Part shown: positions 33,833-42,900 of the stretch, in pieces
How positions within the stretch are numbered: position 1 is the stretch's first letter
Layout: every line of letters begins with the position of its first letter
From: Planctomyces sp.
GTDB taxonomy: Bacteria > Planctomycetota > Planctomycetia > Planctomycetales > Planctomycetaceae
Direction of reading: 5' to 3'
NCBI GenBank assembly: GCA_016795105.1
Contig: JAEUIH010000004.1
Span: 1 to 64,000, forward strand
Length of the DNA stretch: 64,000 nucleotides
The notes under the pieces: model-generated
What the model was told of the DNA's origin: nothing
Seen by the model: the letters and a program-made list of their open reading frames with translations, nothing else
The model's database searches: none
Translations under genes and position numbers: made by a program

Positions 33833-35299
33833 ATGTTATTCACACGAAGCATGGCTGTCACCATGCCAACCCTTCTTCGCGCGTGCGCAGTCAATGCCTC
33901 CGTCTTTGGTGCGATGCTCATTGCCGCCGCTTTCAGTGGAACTCCGGCCTTTGCCGATGTGGGCGTCGGTGCCAAACCGATTGACGGTGCGGAGGTGCTG
34001 ATTGATGGTTCCCGCGAAATGCTGGATGCAAAATGGACCTACTGGCAGGGACCCGGGTTTCGATCATCACTGCCCATCAAATGGAAGATCGTTGACGATC
34101 CTGTTGATGGAGGCACAGCAGTTCAAACGGATGACCCCGCAGCAGCCGGTGGACGCTTTGGCGCGGCCGATATCGTGACAAAGAAGGAATACCGCGACTT
34201 TCGCCTGCATGTCGAATTCCTGATTGTGAATCCCGGTGGTAACAGTGGTGTTTATCTGCAGAATCGTCACGAGATTCAGGTGCTCGACGGTGACCAGACA
34301 ACTCATGGTCTCGGTGCTGTGATCAATGAAACCGAATCCCCCTACCATGCTTACAACGGCCTTGGTCAGTGGAACTCGTATGATATCACCTACCGAGCGG
34401 CCCGATTTCGTGATGGCAAGCGAGTTGAGAAGGCTCGAGTCACGATGTACTTCAACGGTCAGAAAGTGCACCGAAACTTTGAGATCAATCAGGTTTGGGG
34501 TGGCCCGAACTCCGGGATTGACGGCGGCAACGACGATGGCAAAGGGATCACTGATACGCCCGGGGGAATCAAGCTCCAGTGCGAAGGTCACGATGTTCGA
34601 TATCGCAATACCTGGATTCAGGAGCTTGATCTGAAATCCCCCAATACGGACTTTGATGAACCGACGGTTGCTGAATCACTGATTCCGGCAGCTGAAGAAG
34701 TCAAGCAACTGTTCAATGGACATGATCTGGCTGGCTGGCAGGGAGATTTGAAATCATGGACGGTCAGCAAGGGGATGATCCGAGGAGCAAATTCGGATCG
34801 GGTTCCCAGCAGCACTTACCTGTTCACGGAAGACTCGTATCGAGAATTTCGGCTGATCTTTGAAGTTCGCCAAACAGTCGGACAAGGATTCTCCACGATG
34901 CATTCAGCCGTGGCAGCTCTGGGTGAAAAATTCACGGATGCCGGTGACAATCCATTCGGCTTCCGAGGTCCTCTGCTGATGTTTTGCCATGACTGGGGCA
35001 TCTGGGATGCTCATCGAAGAAACCGAGTTGTTCCAGGTGATGCAGGGTTAAAGGCTGAACGCCGCGGTGAATGGAACCTGGTCGAAATCCTGGTCAAGGG
35101 AAATCGGATCCGATTTGCAGCGAACGGTCAGGAAGTGTTTGATTTCACAGATCAGCCGGAAATGCTGATGTCAGGCCCGATCGGACTTCAGCTGCACAGC
35201 AACGATCAGCCTCAGGAATATCACTTTCGAAACCTGCTGCTTTCGGCAAAACCGTCGGATCAGCTGGTGACAGTGAAGGCGGGCGGAGATTCGCGGTGA
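33833..35299 (+). CDS. Exported protein with two DUF1080 (3-keto-disaccharide hydrolase) domains
   Basis: 488 residues. A signal peptide (about 1-41, AFADV) is preceded by an extended n-region. Domain 1 spans about 50-275 (KKEYRDFRLHVEFLIVNPGGNSGVYLQNRHEIQVLD then GLGQWNSYDITYRAARF). Domain 2 spans about 290-485 (LFNGHDLAGWQGDLKSWTVSKGMIRG, YREFRLIFEVRQTVG and a closing LQLHSNDQPQEYHFRN). DUF1080 is a concanavalin-like beta sandwich, and some members hydrolyse 3-keto-glucosides. It is very common in planctomycetes. GAGGAG precedes the ATG. Two copies in one protein suggest one may be a binding module. No signature catalytic set can be read for either. Confidence 0.87.
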   Translation: MLFTRSMAVTMPTLLRACAVNASVFGAMLIAAAFSGTPAFADVGVGAKPIDGAEVLIDGSREMLDAKWTYWQGPGFRSSLPIKWKIVDDPVDGGTAVQTDDPAAAGGRFGAADIVTKKEYRDFRLHVEFLIVNPGGNSGVYLQNRHEIQVLDGDQTTHGLGAVINETESPYHAYNGLGQWNSYDITYRAARFRDGKRVEKARVTMYFNGQKVHRNFEINQVWGGPNSGIDGGNDDGKGITDTPGGIKLQCEGHDVRYRNTWIQELDLKSPNTDFDEPTVAESLIPAAEEVKQLFNGHDLAGWQGDLKSWTVSKGMIRGANSDRVPSSTYLFTEDSYREFRLIFEVRQTVGQGFSTMHSAVAALGEKFTDAGDNPFGFRGPLLMFCHDWGIWDAHRRNRVVPGDAGLKAERRGEWNLVEILVKGNRIRFAANGQEVFDFTDQPEMLMSGPIGLQLHSNDQPQEYHFRNLLLSAKPSDQLVTVKAGGDSR

Positions 35300-35331
35300 T
35301 GGAGTGTGTGAGGCGATGGAGTGTGTGAGGC

Positions 35332-35363
35332 GGACGGCACTCGGAGTGTGCCTGCTACTTTGG
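35332..35363. repeat. Palindromic repeat, family D
   Basis: GCGGACGGCAC and GTGCCTGCTAC flank a short spacer (TCGGA), so GGCAC/GTGCC pairs form a hairpin. Identical ends with different spacers recur in tandem at 54632-54816. It is preceded by two copies of a 17-bp GATGGAGTGTGTGAGGC unit (from 35299). Confidence 0.8.
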
Positions 35364-35377
35364 GGGACGAGTTTATT

Positions 35378-35992
35378 ATGAATATGCTGGAGCCTGAAGG
35401 ATCACCACGGGAATGGCCGCCACTGGGGCTACCTGTGGGAAGTGTACGAGCCTTGTTGACGTTGTTCGTTGTGGCTGTTGTCACAATGAATGTTGCGCGG
35501 GGGCAGGATTTGGATCTGATCTGGACGGAGACGCTCCTGATTGCGATGGCCCACTACTTTACATCACGACGATTTGTAGCGCTGCCACCGGATGTGCTGC
35601 AGCGAATTCAGAATGAAGGAGTTCTGGAGCAGGAGCGGCATCCATTGTTTCTGCCGCGTCACAGTATTCGTTTTCTGATACTGGCTGCCTTCACGGGGCT
35701 GGGAGTCTACCTGTACCGTGAAAACCGGCTGATGGAATCTCGGTCTCTTTCGCTGCTTGGTATTATTGCTGCATATGTGCTTGGCGCGTTTTTCAGAAAC
35801 GTGAGCTACTGGCTTCGAAAGACGACTGGTCGCAAGGCATCATCCATGTGGGGTGACCTGAAGGCAATTGTCGTATTGGCAACGGTTGGACTTGCCGGAC
35901 TCCCGGAACTGTTTGGCATGCCCGAAGTTTTGCCGGATGATGCTCATCGTGTTGCCCTTGCCATGATGCTGTTTTACTTTGGGTCGAGGTAA
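35378..35992 (+). CDS. Unrecognised membrane protein
   Basis: 204 residues from the ATG at 35378 (one at 35384 is nearly equivalent). Hydrophobic segments fall at about 22-41 (VGSVRALLTLFVVAVVTMN), 95-112, 123-143 and 157-175, then a terminal hydrophobic stretch (ALAMMLFYFGSR). A proline-rich N-terminus (PREWPPLGLPVGS) precedes the first helix. No enzymatic motif is seen. The upstream in-frame codons come from the family-D repeat and are not part of the gene. It stands alone, with 78 bp to the DUF1080 gene. Function unknown. Confidence 0.65.
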   Translation: MNMLEPEGSPREWPPLGLPVGSVRALLTLFVVAVVTMNVARGQDLDLIWTETLLIAMAHYFTSRRFVALPPDVLQRIQNEGVLEQERHPLFLPRHSIRFLILAAFTGLGVYLYRENRLMESRSLSLLGIIAAYVLGAFFRNVSYWLRKTTGRKASSMWGDLKAIVVLATVGLAGLPELFGMPEVLPDDAHRVALAMMLFYFGSR

Positions 35993-36236
35993 TCTGTACG
36001 ACTCACGGATGAATTCCGTATTGTGTTGCAGAGCTTTCATCCCGGGCGACGAGCATCAGTGCTCTTATGAGTGACGTTCATTTTCGTCATTCATCCACAG
36101 CCTTCACGCATTCACCGCTATTGCAGTTCCGGGACGTCGGTCACCCCTTCAGGGTTACTGCCCTGCTTCTGTGCTGATCCCTGGGGCAATGCCCCAGGCA
36201 ACCTTAGTTTGCCCCGTTGGGGCGTTTGCGCACGGC

Positions 36237-36376
36237 CAGCGTGATCGGAATCCACGAAATACACGAACCACACGAAAAACCACAATCGGACCCTTCTGCG
36301 ATTCTTCCGTCTATTCCGCGTCTTCCGTGGTCAAAACGCCAACCCTGCCTGCGATTCGAATTCAGCCAACTGTTTG
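36237..36376 (-). repeat. Palindromic dispersed repeat, copy C2
   Basis: An inverted copy of family C running from CCAGCGTGATCGG to the end motif CCTGCGATTCGAATTC. The arms CCACGAAATACACGAACCAC and the GTCTTCCGTGG-type arm can partly pair. The rest of the gap 35993-36689 shows no gene, only short frames and a GGGGCAATGCCCC hairpin at about 36183-36195. Confidence 0.8.
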
Positions 36377-36689
36377 ATTCAATCGACTGACATTGACGAC
36401 GCACGGTGCGGCAGGCGTGGACTTAGTCGCATGTCGCAAGCCGATAAACTGAGAAAGCGAGCAGGGGTTTCCCGCACTCAAAAAGTCCCGAGTTGTTATA
36501 ACCGGACTGGAACTGGATTCTTCGAATAATTGGCTTTGTAAAGCCGATAGTCCTGAATGCGAACATTTCCTGTACGAAGACCGTTTTCGAACGGTTTCCA
36601 GCTGTCGCCGTCATCGTTCAACCCCCTCTGAACGGTGACGGCGATTTTCGTTCCGGCATCGGGATTTCAGGTATTGGGGTTTTACCAGC

Positions 36690-37646
36690 ATGGCACGCCG
36701 AAAGCAGCCTCCTGTCGGCAGTCAGTTTGCATCGACTTCGTTCCGTGATCCCTCTCTTTGGCAGACTCCGTTTCTGGATTATCTGGAAGCGGAATGCGGG
36801 ATGTCTGACAACACATTGCAGGCATACCGTCGTGACCTTGAAAAGTTTTTCAAGTGGAATCAAACAACCGGTCGGGAGTCTGTTCAGCAGATTGGGGTTG
36901 CCACGCTGACGCGATACCTTGAATTTCTGCAGGAGCTGAATCTGGCTCCGAGCAGCATAGGTCGCAATCTCGTGGCCATTCGGATGTTTTTCCGTTTTCT
37001 GATGCTGGAGGGTATTGTTGCGGAGACGACTGTCGATCTGATCAGTTCGCCGAAGCTCTGGCAGCGTCTCCCCAAAGTCCTGAATCCTCAGATGGTGGAT
37101 GAGCTTTTGGTATCACCGGTGGCGGCCCATGATCGGTACTATCGTCGAGATCGAGCAATTCTCGAGGTGATGTATGCGACAGGTTGTCGAGTTTCTGAAG
37201 TGGTGGGGCTGAAAATTTCGGACATGCAGTTGCACGAACGATACTGTCGCTGCACGGGTAAAGGTAACAAACAGCGGCTTGTGTCTTTGTCTCCGAGATC
37301 CGTCGAAGCCATTCAGGCCTACCTTCAGCACGAGAGACCAGCGCTGATTGCAACCGCCGGCAAAGACGAAGATTATCTGTTTGTGACTCGCAGCGGCCGA
37401 CGACTGAATCGAGAAACAATCTGGGCCCTCGTTCAGCGATATGCGTCACGGGTTGGCTGTGGACCGGAGATCAGTCCACACACACTCCGGCACAGCTTTG
37501 CGACTCACATGCTGGCCGGAGGTGCAGACATCAGAGCTCTGCAGGAAATGCTTGGGCACGCCAGCATTCGCACGACGCAGGTCTATACTCACGTTGAACA
37601 CAGCCGTTTAAAGGCTGTCCACAAACAGTGTCATCCTCGCGGTTGA
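36690..37646 (+). CDS. xerD: Tyrosine recombinase XerD
   Basis: A 318-residue site-specific recombinase that resolves chromosome dimers at dif with XerC and FtsK. The N-terminal SAM-like core-binding domain spans about 25-115 (FLDYLEAECGMSDNTLQAYRRDL). The catalytic residues of the C-terminal domain are visible: Arg in ATGCRVSEVVGL, Lys in GKGNKQRLV, His-Leu-x-x-His/Arg in HTLRHSFATHM, His/Trp-region GHASIRTTQ and Tyr in VYTHVE. The N-terminal extension of about 25 residues is longer than in Escherichia coli XerD. It is convergent with the zinc-ribbon protein; the stop codons are 1 bp apart. Confidence 0.93.
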   Translation: MARRKQPPVGSQFASTSFRDPSLWQTPFLDYLEAECGMSDNTLQAYRRDLEKFFKWNQTTGRESVQQIGVATLTRYLEFLQELNLAPSSIGRNLVAIRMFFRFLMLEGIVAETTVDLISSPKLWQRLPKVLNPQMVDELLVSPVAAHDRYYRRDRAILEVMYATGCRVSEVVGLKISDMQLHERYCRCTGKGNKQRLVSLSPRSVEAIQAYLQHERPALIATAGKDEDYLFVTRSGRRLNRETIWALVQRYASRVGCGPEISPHTLRHSFATHMLAGGADIRALQEMLGHASIRTTQVYTHVEHSRLKAVHKQCHPRG

Positions 37647-37647
37647 A

Positions 37648-40191
37648 TCATGGGTTTGCAAGATTAGGTTCAGCAGATGGTGTAACAGGATTGGCGACCG
37701 GTGTCTGGAGCATCCCCACGGCAATGCCGTAAAGCAGAGTGGCCTGTTCAGTGGCTGGCATCGCGGATGCGGAATCCAGCCACTTCTCAGTTTGTTCCGC
37801 CATTCCTCGGCGTGCGAGCAGCATTCCGACATTCAGATAAAGTTCTTCTCGCCACACGGGATTCTGCATTGATGCCACAGCGGCGAGCATCTTTTCGGGG
37901 GAATCTGCTTTCATCGCTGCAAATTCAGCGATCTCATTCGCGACAGCTTCTCGCAGTCCCGGCAACTCTCCGCCTTTCTCCATTTCAGACAATGCAGCGA
38001 TCAGGTTCGCCTGTTCGATTTGTCCCCAGCCGCGTGACAGAACCGGCGAAATCGTGACTTCACTGAGAGCGGTTGCGCGGGCCGGGACGGCGATTCTGAG
38101 AGCGGCGTCAACCCCCGTGATTTCGGGAAGAGTTTGTCCTGAACGGACTGCCGCAATCGCGATGATGTTCGAAAGAGGATCCACCGCCAATTCGGGGAGA
38201 AGTCGGGATGCGGAGTCCATCAGGACTGTCTGAATGGCCGGCGTACCGCCACTGCGAGCAATTCTTGCAAGACGCTGAATCAGCAACAGTCTTCGCTCTT
38301 CGGCAGCTTGTGCAAACTGATCGATTTTTCTGCGATAGTTTCTGAATGTCGTTGTGATTTCGTCATCACTGGTGAGACTCATCGCAGCGGCGAGCTGACG
38401 CCGCACTTCAGTTTCCCCAATGTCGTTGGCATCGACGGCTTTGCGAGTTGCGGTAACAGGAGGTGCCACGGATAACAGGGATTGAGTGACCTTACGAACT
38501 GCGAGTTCCGCTTTGGCCATATCACCACAGGCAGCGGCAGCACGACCAAAGTCCGAGGCCGCCGATGCAGACAGCCATGCGTCCTGTGAATTGGGAAGAT
38601 CAGTTCGGAGTGCAGCAGCAAATCCGGGCAGTTCCATAGGGGCCGATGTCGGCAGGGATTCTATTGAGGCGGCAATCGCGTTGAGACGGTCGACACTTTT
38701 CAGTTCAGCCGCCAGCACTGCCTGAGTGCGAAGACCAATTTGAGCGTGAAGCTTGCCGGCTGCATCCATAATGGCTTGCTGTTCGGCTGGTGTTGCCTGA
38801 AGCAAAGTTGATAGGTGCGCGATCACGGCGAACGAATCGGATGCTTCGCGCAGATTATTCTTCTCCGACGCCCAGGTGATTGCCTCTGTCCAGCGTTTAC
38901 GGCTGGCAAGCTGAGCAGCAACAGCAGTGCGAAGTGGATCATTCCATGCATAGACGTCCACGGCAGCCAGAGGCGAAGTCTTGAGCTCCAGCATTCGGTC
39001 CTGAACATTGAACCAGGCTGAACCACTCATCAGGTCTCGATTTGCAACTACCTGTCGATCCTTCTGAAACTTCTGCAGAACGGTGTTTGCCTCTGCCACA
39101 GATCCTTCAGCGACCAGAGCAGCCGCGAGACTGATTGCGGCCTGAGCGGCCAGTTTGCCTTCCGTGGGGAGACCGGCAATTTCTGAGGAAGCCTGTCGAA
39201 ACAAGTCCGCGGCCCCCGACTGGCCAGCCGACTTCTGTTTCCAGTATTCACGAAGCAGCGGTTCCACTTTCATGAATCCGCCGTTTCGATTGACCTGCAG
39301 TAACTGGCCGAACTCCTTTGCGGCGTTCGCCGGATCACCCAGCTGGAAGTACAGGTCACCGCTCAGACGTCGAGCCAGCGCTTTATCACGGTTTTTTTGC
39401 TGTCGGGCCGCCTGAATCATTCGCTCAGCGATCCGATGTGCTTCGGCAACAGGATCTTTAGTCTTCGGTGTGGCATCGGTTGGTGTCACTACCGGTTCAT
39501 CTTCAGAATCGTCAACTCCTCCACCAGCTCCACCCAGACCGGCAATTGGGCGGTTGAGATCTGCCCCGGCTTCAGGAGGACGATTCAGGTACTGGACGAG
39601 AGGAATTGCCAGAAGCAACAGGATTCCGCCTACGACGGCGTAAATCACCAGAGGATTTCGACGCTTTGCGGCTGTGGTGACATCAGCTTTCGGAGATTCA
39701 CCAGAGGCACCAGGTCTGCGAGTTGGCTTGTCGGACTTCGCATCATCCGGGTCCGGGACAGTAAATACAGGTACCATGCATTTTTCGTTTGCACAACGGA
39801 CCTGTTTTCCGATGGCTGATTTAGAAACAAAGCCGGCCTTCTCGCACATCGGGCAAACGACTCGATGCAGCTTCCCTTTTTCAGGTTTGGCAAGTGCCTG
39901 GATAACACCCGCATACTGAGTCTCGTTCGCGGTTCCGAACGGATCATCATCGTCGGCCGTTGTCTTGCCGGCTCGCATCCCGGCCTGAACTGGCTTCGAT
40001 GAACTTCCGGAAGATTCACCGGTTGTCGGTGCAGCAGGTTTTGGCGAGGCGGGTTTCGCAGCGGGCTTTGAAGGAGGAACAGGTTTTTTGCCACCACCGG
40101 ACCCATCCATTGCAGCGCCGCAAAACGGACATGTATCGACGTCATCGTCCAGGACTGACTGGCGGCAGGAAGGGCAAAGCCTGAGGTCCAT
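37648..40191 (-). CDS. Membrane protein with two N-terminal zinc ribbons and large helical domain
   Basis: 847 residues. Zinc ribbon 1 uses Cys6, Cys9, Cys21 and Cys24 (LCPSCRQ ... TCPFCGA). A Pro/Ala/Lys-rich linker follows. A second four-cysteine motif is at Cys113, Cys116, Cys133 and Cys138 (CPMCEKAGFVSKSAIGKQVR). One transmembrane helix is at about 180-202. The remaining about 640 residues are alpha-helical, with TPR-like features (LYFQLGDPANAAKEFGQLL), outside the membrane. The start is the Met directly before the ribbon; a Met 31 residues upstream is possible. Function unknown. The cysteine knobs suggest an interaction or regulatory anchor. It is convergent with xerD, 1 bp apart. Confidence 0.72.
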   Translation of the reverse strand: MDLRLCPSCRQSVLDDDVDTCPFCGAAMDGSGGGKKPVPPSKPAAKPASPKPAAPTTGESSGSSSKPVQAGMRAGKTTADDDDPFGTANETQYAGVIQALAKPEKGKLHRVVCPMCEKAGFVSKSAIGKQVRCANEKCMVPVFTVPDPDDAKSDKPTRRPGASGESPKADVTTAAKRRNPLVIYAVVGGILLLLAIPLVQYLNRPPEAGADLNRPIAGLGGAGGGVDDSEDEPVVTPTDATPKTKDPVAEAHRIAERMIQAARQQKNRDKALARRLSGDLYFQLGDPANAAKEFGQLLQVNRNGGFMKVEPLLREYWKQKSAGQSGAADLFRQASSEIAGLPTEGKLAAQAAISLAAALVAEGSVAEANTVLQKFQKDRQVVANRDLMSGSAWFNVQDRMLELKTSPLAAVDVYAWNDPLRTAVAAQLASRKRWTEAITWASEKNNLREASDSFAVIAHLSTLLQATPAEQQAIMDAAGKLHAQIGLRTQAVLAAELKSVDRLNAIAASIESLPTSAPMELPGFAAALRTDLPNSQDAWLSASAASDFGRAAAACGDMAKAELAVRKVTQSLLSVAPPVTATRKAVDANDIGETEVRRQLAAAMSLTSDDEITTTFRNYRRKIDQFAQAAEERRLLLIQRLARIARSGGTPAIQTVLMDSASRLLPELAVDPLSNIIAIAAVRSGQTLPEITGVDAALRIAVPARATALSEVTISPVLSRGWGQIEQANLIAALSEMEKGGELPGLREAVANEIAEFAAMKADSPEKMLAAVASMQNPVWREELYLNVGMLLARRGMAEQTEKWLDSASAMPATEQATLLYGIAVGMLQTPVANPVTPSAEPNLANP

Positions 40192-40350
40192 TAGAATGTC
40201 CAGTTCTGATGCAGGATTGTGGGTGACAGAATTGCCACCTCGTTGTAGGCACTTCAGATCATCGAATGTTGACCGATCAGGCACAAACTCGTCAACTACG
40301 GTCTCATCACAAGAAACGATTTTCGGGCCGCACTCTCCGGATAGGCAAAT

Positions 40351-40381
40351 AAAAAGGCGGTACCGGAAACCGGCACCGCCT
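40351..40381 (-). terminator. Rho-independent terminator of the cysteine-rich protein gene
   Basis: On the minus strand a 12-bp stem (AGGCGGTGCCGG / CCGGTACCGCCT, one G-U pair, TTT loop) is followed by TTTTTATTT. It lies 35 bp after the stop codon. Confidence 0.92.
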
Positions 40382-40415
40382 CTGAATCAGCAGATTCTCA
40401 GGTCAGTCGACTGGA

Positions 40416-40826
40416 CTAGTCCTGATAGTCAACTTCGATGTAACCCTTCTTAATGCGAATGTCGATCGCGTACTTTCCGTAATCGTAACGGACGCGATCG
40501 CCGTCCTTCTTGCAGCTGATCAGTTCACAGCCGCATGATGGAACGCAAATCTGAATGTTGACGCACTTTGGTCCACAGCAATCACAAGGATCGTTGCATG
40601 CACAAGGATCCTTAACGGTGACGATCTTTGGAACGGCACAAGGAGCCATTTCGTCAAGGTCTTTGTACTTCACGTTCGTGAACAGCGGAGTTACGTACTC
40701 ATGAACATGAGCGTGTGGAACTTCCGGAACCGGGGTGAGAACCTGATGATGGTCCGCTGCAACAGCAACACCGGCAATCAGGGTCAGACACAGCGACAGC
40801 AGGCTTGCTACAGTCTTCATTTTCAT
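40416..40826 (-). CDS. Small exported cysteine-rich protein
   Basis: 136 residues. The signal peptide (about 1-24, GVAVAAD) is followed by a His-rich stretch (HHQVLTPVPEVPHAHVHEY) and a Cys-rich centre (DPCACNDPCDCCGPKCVN, CVPSCGCELISC) with about ten cysteines. The C-terminus ends YDYGKYAIDIRIKKGYIEVD. Histidines and cysteines together suggest metal binding or disulfide-rich surface structure, common among planctomycete wall-associated proteins. It has its own terminator. No family name is assigned. Confidence 0.85.
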   Translation of the reverse strand: MKMKTVASLLSLCLTLIAGVAVAADHHQVLTPVPEVPHAHVHEYVTPLFTNVKYKDLDEMAPCAVPKIVTVKDPCACNDPCDCCGPKCVNIQICVPSCGCELISCKKDGDRVRYDYGKYAIDIRIKKGYIEVDYQD

Positions 40827-41282
40827 ACCTCTTCTTTTAAAATCTTCGTCCGTGCGAATGCCAACGACAATGCGAATGCCAACAACAATGGGAATCTACA
40901 AGAGGCCGTGACAAACAGTGGCCCTAAGCTCCGTAAGAGTTGCCCTGGAACCGGGTCTGGTCAAGTCCCGATTTTTTTTTGGGCCTGGGTTTTGGTCCGG
41001 GCCTCTCCTGATGCAACACATAACACTAATCTACTCAGTAGGATAAATTGAGAATTTGGGGAACCTCAACGGCTGGCGCAGACATTTCCGGGAATTTTTA
41101 CCGATTGAGAAGACGGCGGGATCTGCGAAACCTGGGTTGACTTGTGGCAGCAAATGTGTCCTGATGGCCACATTCGATCTCAAATGAACGAACTTCGAAC
41201 GCCGATTGAGTCAATACGTCGCATTAGAATAAGCGGGAAGAGTGCGTGGAACGATAAAGGACTCAGGGATGGCACAGGTTTC
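40827..41282. other. Intergenic region before ribF
   Basis: About 455 bp. It contains a short degenerate AATGCCAACGACAATG repeat (40857-40893) and a run of nine to ten Ts at about 40972-40981. GGGCC / GGCCC-like halves flank GTTTTGG at 40981-41003. I see no gene. The promoter for ribF should lie here. Confidence 0.5.
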
Positions 41283-42272
41283 ATGGTGAATCCGGGAATG
41301 GGGAATCCACCGCATCCCGCCGGATGTAAGCCCGGTGGCTGTATCGCAATCGGGAATTTCGATGGAGTTCATCTTGGCCATCGCTCAATGCTGCGGGGGT
41401 TGAGAGATCTGGCGGACTCGTTGGGTACCCACACGGTCGCCGTGACGTTTCACCCTCATCCGATCGCAGTTCTTCGGCCGGAGCAGGCCCCCCCATTGCT
41501 GACATCAATCCCGGAACGAAAGCGGTTGCTTCTGTCGGCAGGTGCCGACTTTGTTGAAGTGCTGCAGGTCACCGAAGAGTTGTTGAGAATGAGTGCCACT
41601 GAGTTTTTTGAAGATTACATTTTGGGGCGATATCAGGCATCCGGTGTAGTGGAAGGTGTCAATTTTCGTTTTGGCTATGACCGACAGGGAGATGTGGGAC
41701 TTCTGGAAGCGTTAAGTGCCAGGCACAATCTGGCATTTCGAACTGTGCAGTTGTTGGCGGGATCCGTCGAGGCCGTTCGGGATCCAGTGGGAGTGAGTCA
41801 TAATGCAGAAGTGTCATCCAGCCGGATTCGGGCACTGATTAGTGAGCGGGAAATCGCTGCAGCGGTAGCACTTCTGGGGCATCCATACACAATCCGTGGT
41901 GTGGTCGGAAGTGGAGCCAGGCGTGGTCGACAGCTGGGATTTCCGACAGCGAATCTCGAAAGAATCGAGACATTGGTGCCTGGCGATGGAGTTTATGCCG
42001 GGGAAACAGTGCTGGACGGAGTTCGAAAGACGGTTGCCATCAACATTGGGCCGAATCCAACGTTTGGCGAGACATCGCGCAAAGTGGAATGTCATGTTCT
42101 GGATTTTGCGGGTGATCTTTATGGGAAGCAACTGTCGGTGGACGTTTTGAGCGAGGTTCGGGGGCTGCGTAAATTTTCAAGTCGTTCAGAGTTGATGGAT
42201 CAGATTCAGATTGACCTGCAGACCTGCAAACGAATCGCTTTAGCGGCTGACACTGGATCGAGTCGTGGCTGA
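41283..42272 (+). CDS. ribF: Bifunctional riboflavin kinase/FAD synthetase
   Basis: 329 residues. The N-terminal FAD synthetase domain carries IAIGNFDGVHLGHRSML (nucleotidyltransferase signature) and VAVTFHPHPIAVLRP. The C-terminal flavokinase domain carries GSGARRGRQLGFPTANLE and VAINIGPNPTFGETSRKVECH. Together they make FMN and FAD from riboflavin in the cytoplasm. I start at the ATG at 41283. Codons at 41184 and 41142 are open but give an N-terminus unlike the family; the true start may lie in this range. No FMN riboswitch is evident upstream. Confidence 0.93.
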   Translation: MVNPGMGNPPHPAGCKPGGCIAIGNFDGVHLGHRSMLRGLRDLADSLGTHTVAVTFHPHPIAVLRPEQAPPLLTSIPERKRLLLSAGADFVEVLQVTEELLRMSATEFFEDYILGRYQASGVVEGVNFRFGYDRQGDVGLLEALSARHNLAFRTVQLLAGSVEAVRDPVGVSHNAEVSSSRIRALISEREIAAAVALLGHPYTIRGVVGSGARRGRQLGFPTANLERIETLVPGDGVYAGETVLDGVRKTVAINIGPNPTFGETSRKVECHVLDFAGDLYGKQLSVDVLSEVRGLRKFSSRSELMDQIQIDLQTCKRIALAADTGSSRG

Positions 42273-42282
42273 CAGCACTGCT

Positions 42283-42335
42283 GAAGGAGGATGGCAGAGC
42301 ACTGCATTCTTCTGCCCCCATACTCTTGCCAATGG
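42283..42335. repeat. Diverged family-E repeat after ribF
   Basis: GGAGGATGGCAGAGCACTGC leads to ATTCTTCTGCCCCCATACTC, then TTGCC. It is similar in layout to the element at 19122-19202, with less perfect pairing. Only the order and the C-A-T-T-C-T motif are clearly shared. Confidence 0.55.
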
Positions 42336-42364
42336 AGAATACTCCGGGAAAGAGTTTGTGGCTT

Positions 42365-42570
42365 TGAATTCGAATCGAAGGCAGGGTTGGTCACTTAACC
42401 ACGAAAGACACGAACCACACGAAAGAGTCGCAGGGGGATGCGGGATTGCCTGATAGCGGGGATGAAACAACAGCGACGGTTTTTGGCTGAAGGGTCACTC
42501 CATTCCATCGTGCCGGTACTCGTTTGTTTTTGTGTGGTTCGTGTATTTCGTGGTGACCAATCACGCTGGC
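42365..42570 (+). repeat. Palindromic dispersed repeat, copy C3
   Basis: This copy begins GAATTCGAATCG, continues GGCAGGGTTGG and has arms AACCACGAAAGACACGAACC and GTGGTTCGTGTATTTCGTGG, ending CCAATCACGCTGG. The arms are 100 bp apart and almost perfectly complementary over about 23 bp. It lies between ribF and the M28 peptidase. The rest of 42571-42900 has no gene. Confidence 0.9.
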
Positions 42571-42900
42571 TACACGCTGGATGACATCGGAATCAACCGA
42601 CGGCCATCCTCGCTGCACAAAACGCCGACAACAAGCGACTTACACAACTTGCCGTAGAAAACCATTGCGGCTCGAAAAGAACTCAACTGTCAGTAATAAA
42701 AAAGGTTGTTCAAACAAATTTTTGCTGCTGAATAAGTTTTGTACAGTTTTCGAGCACGCCCGGGGCGGGTAGAGTTCTGAATTGCTGATGAGACAGGCTG
42801 TGGTCTGACGTCCTCGTTCGATCAGTGTCGTCCAATCAGATTTGTCATCTTTCACTACTCTTGTCATTCCGCAGTCCACTTTCACGCCGAAGGTCTCCCA

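Noticed and set aside
36423-36614. Small minus-strand frame in the gap before xerD.
   Set aside because: No ribosome site, no domain and no conservation signal that I can see.
41142-41282. Longer ribF start with 47 extra codons.
   Set aside because: The extension has no similarity to the FAD synthetase domain and no good ribosome site; the true start is only approximately placed.
41090-41283. FMN riboswitch before ribF.
   Set aside because: I cannot find the conserved junction motifs (such as the AGGGGC/GAAGCC core) in this gap.
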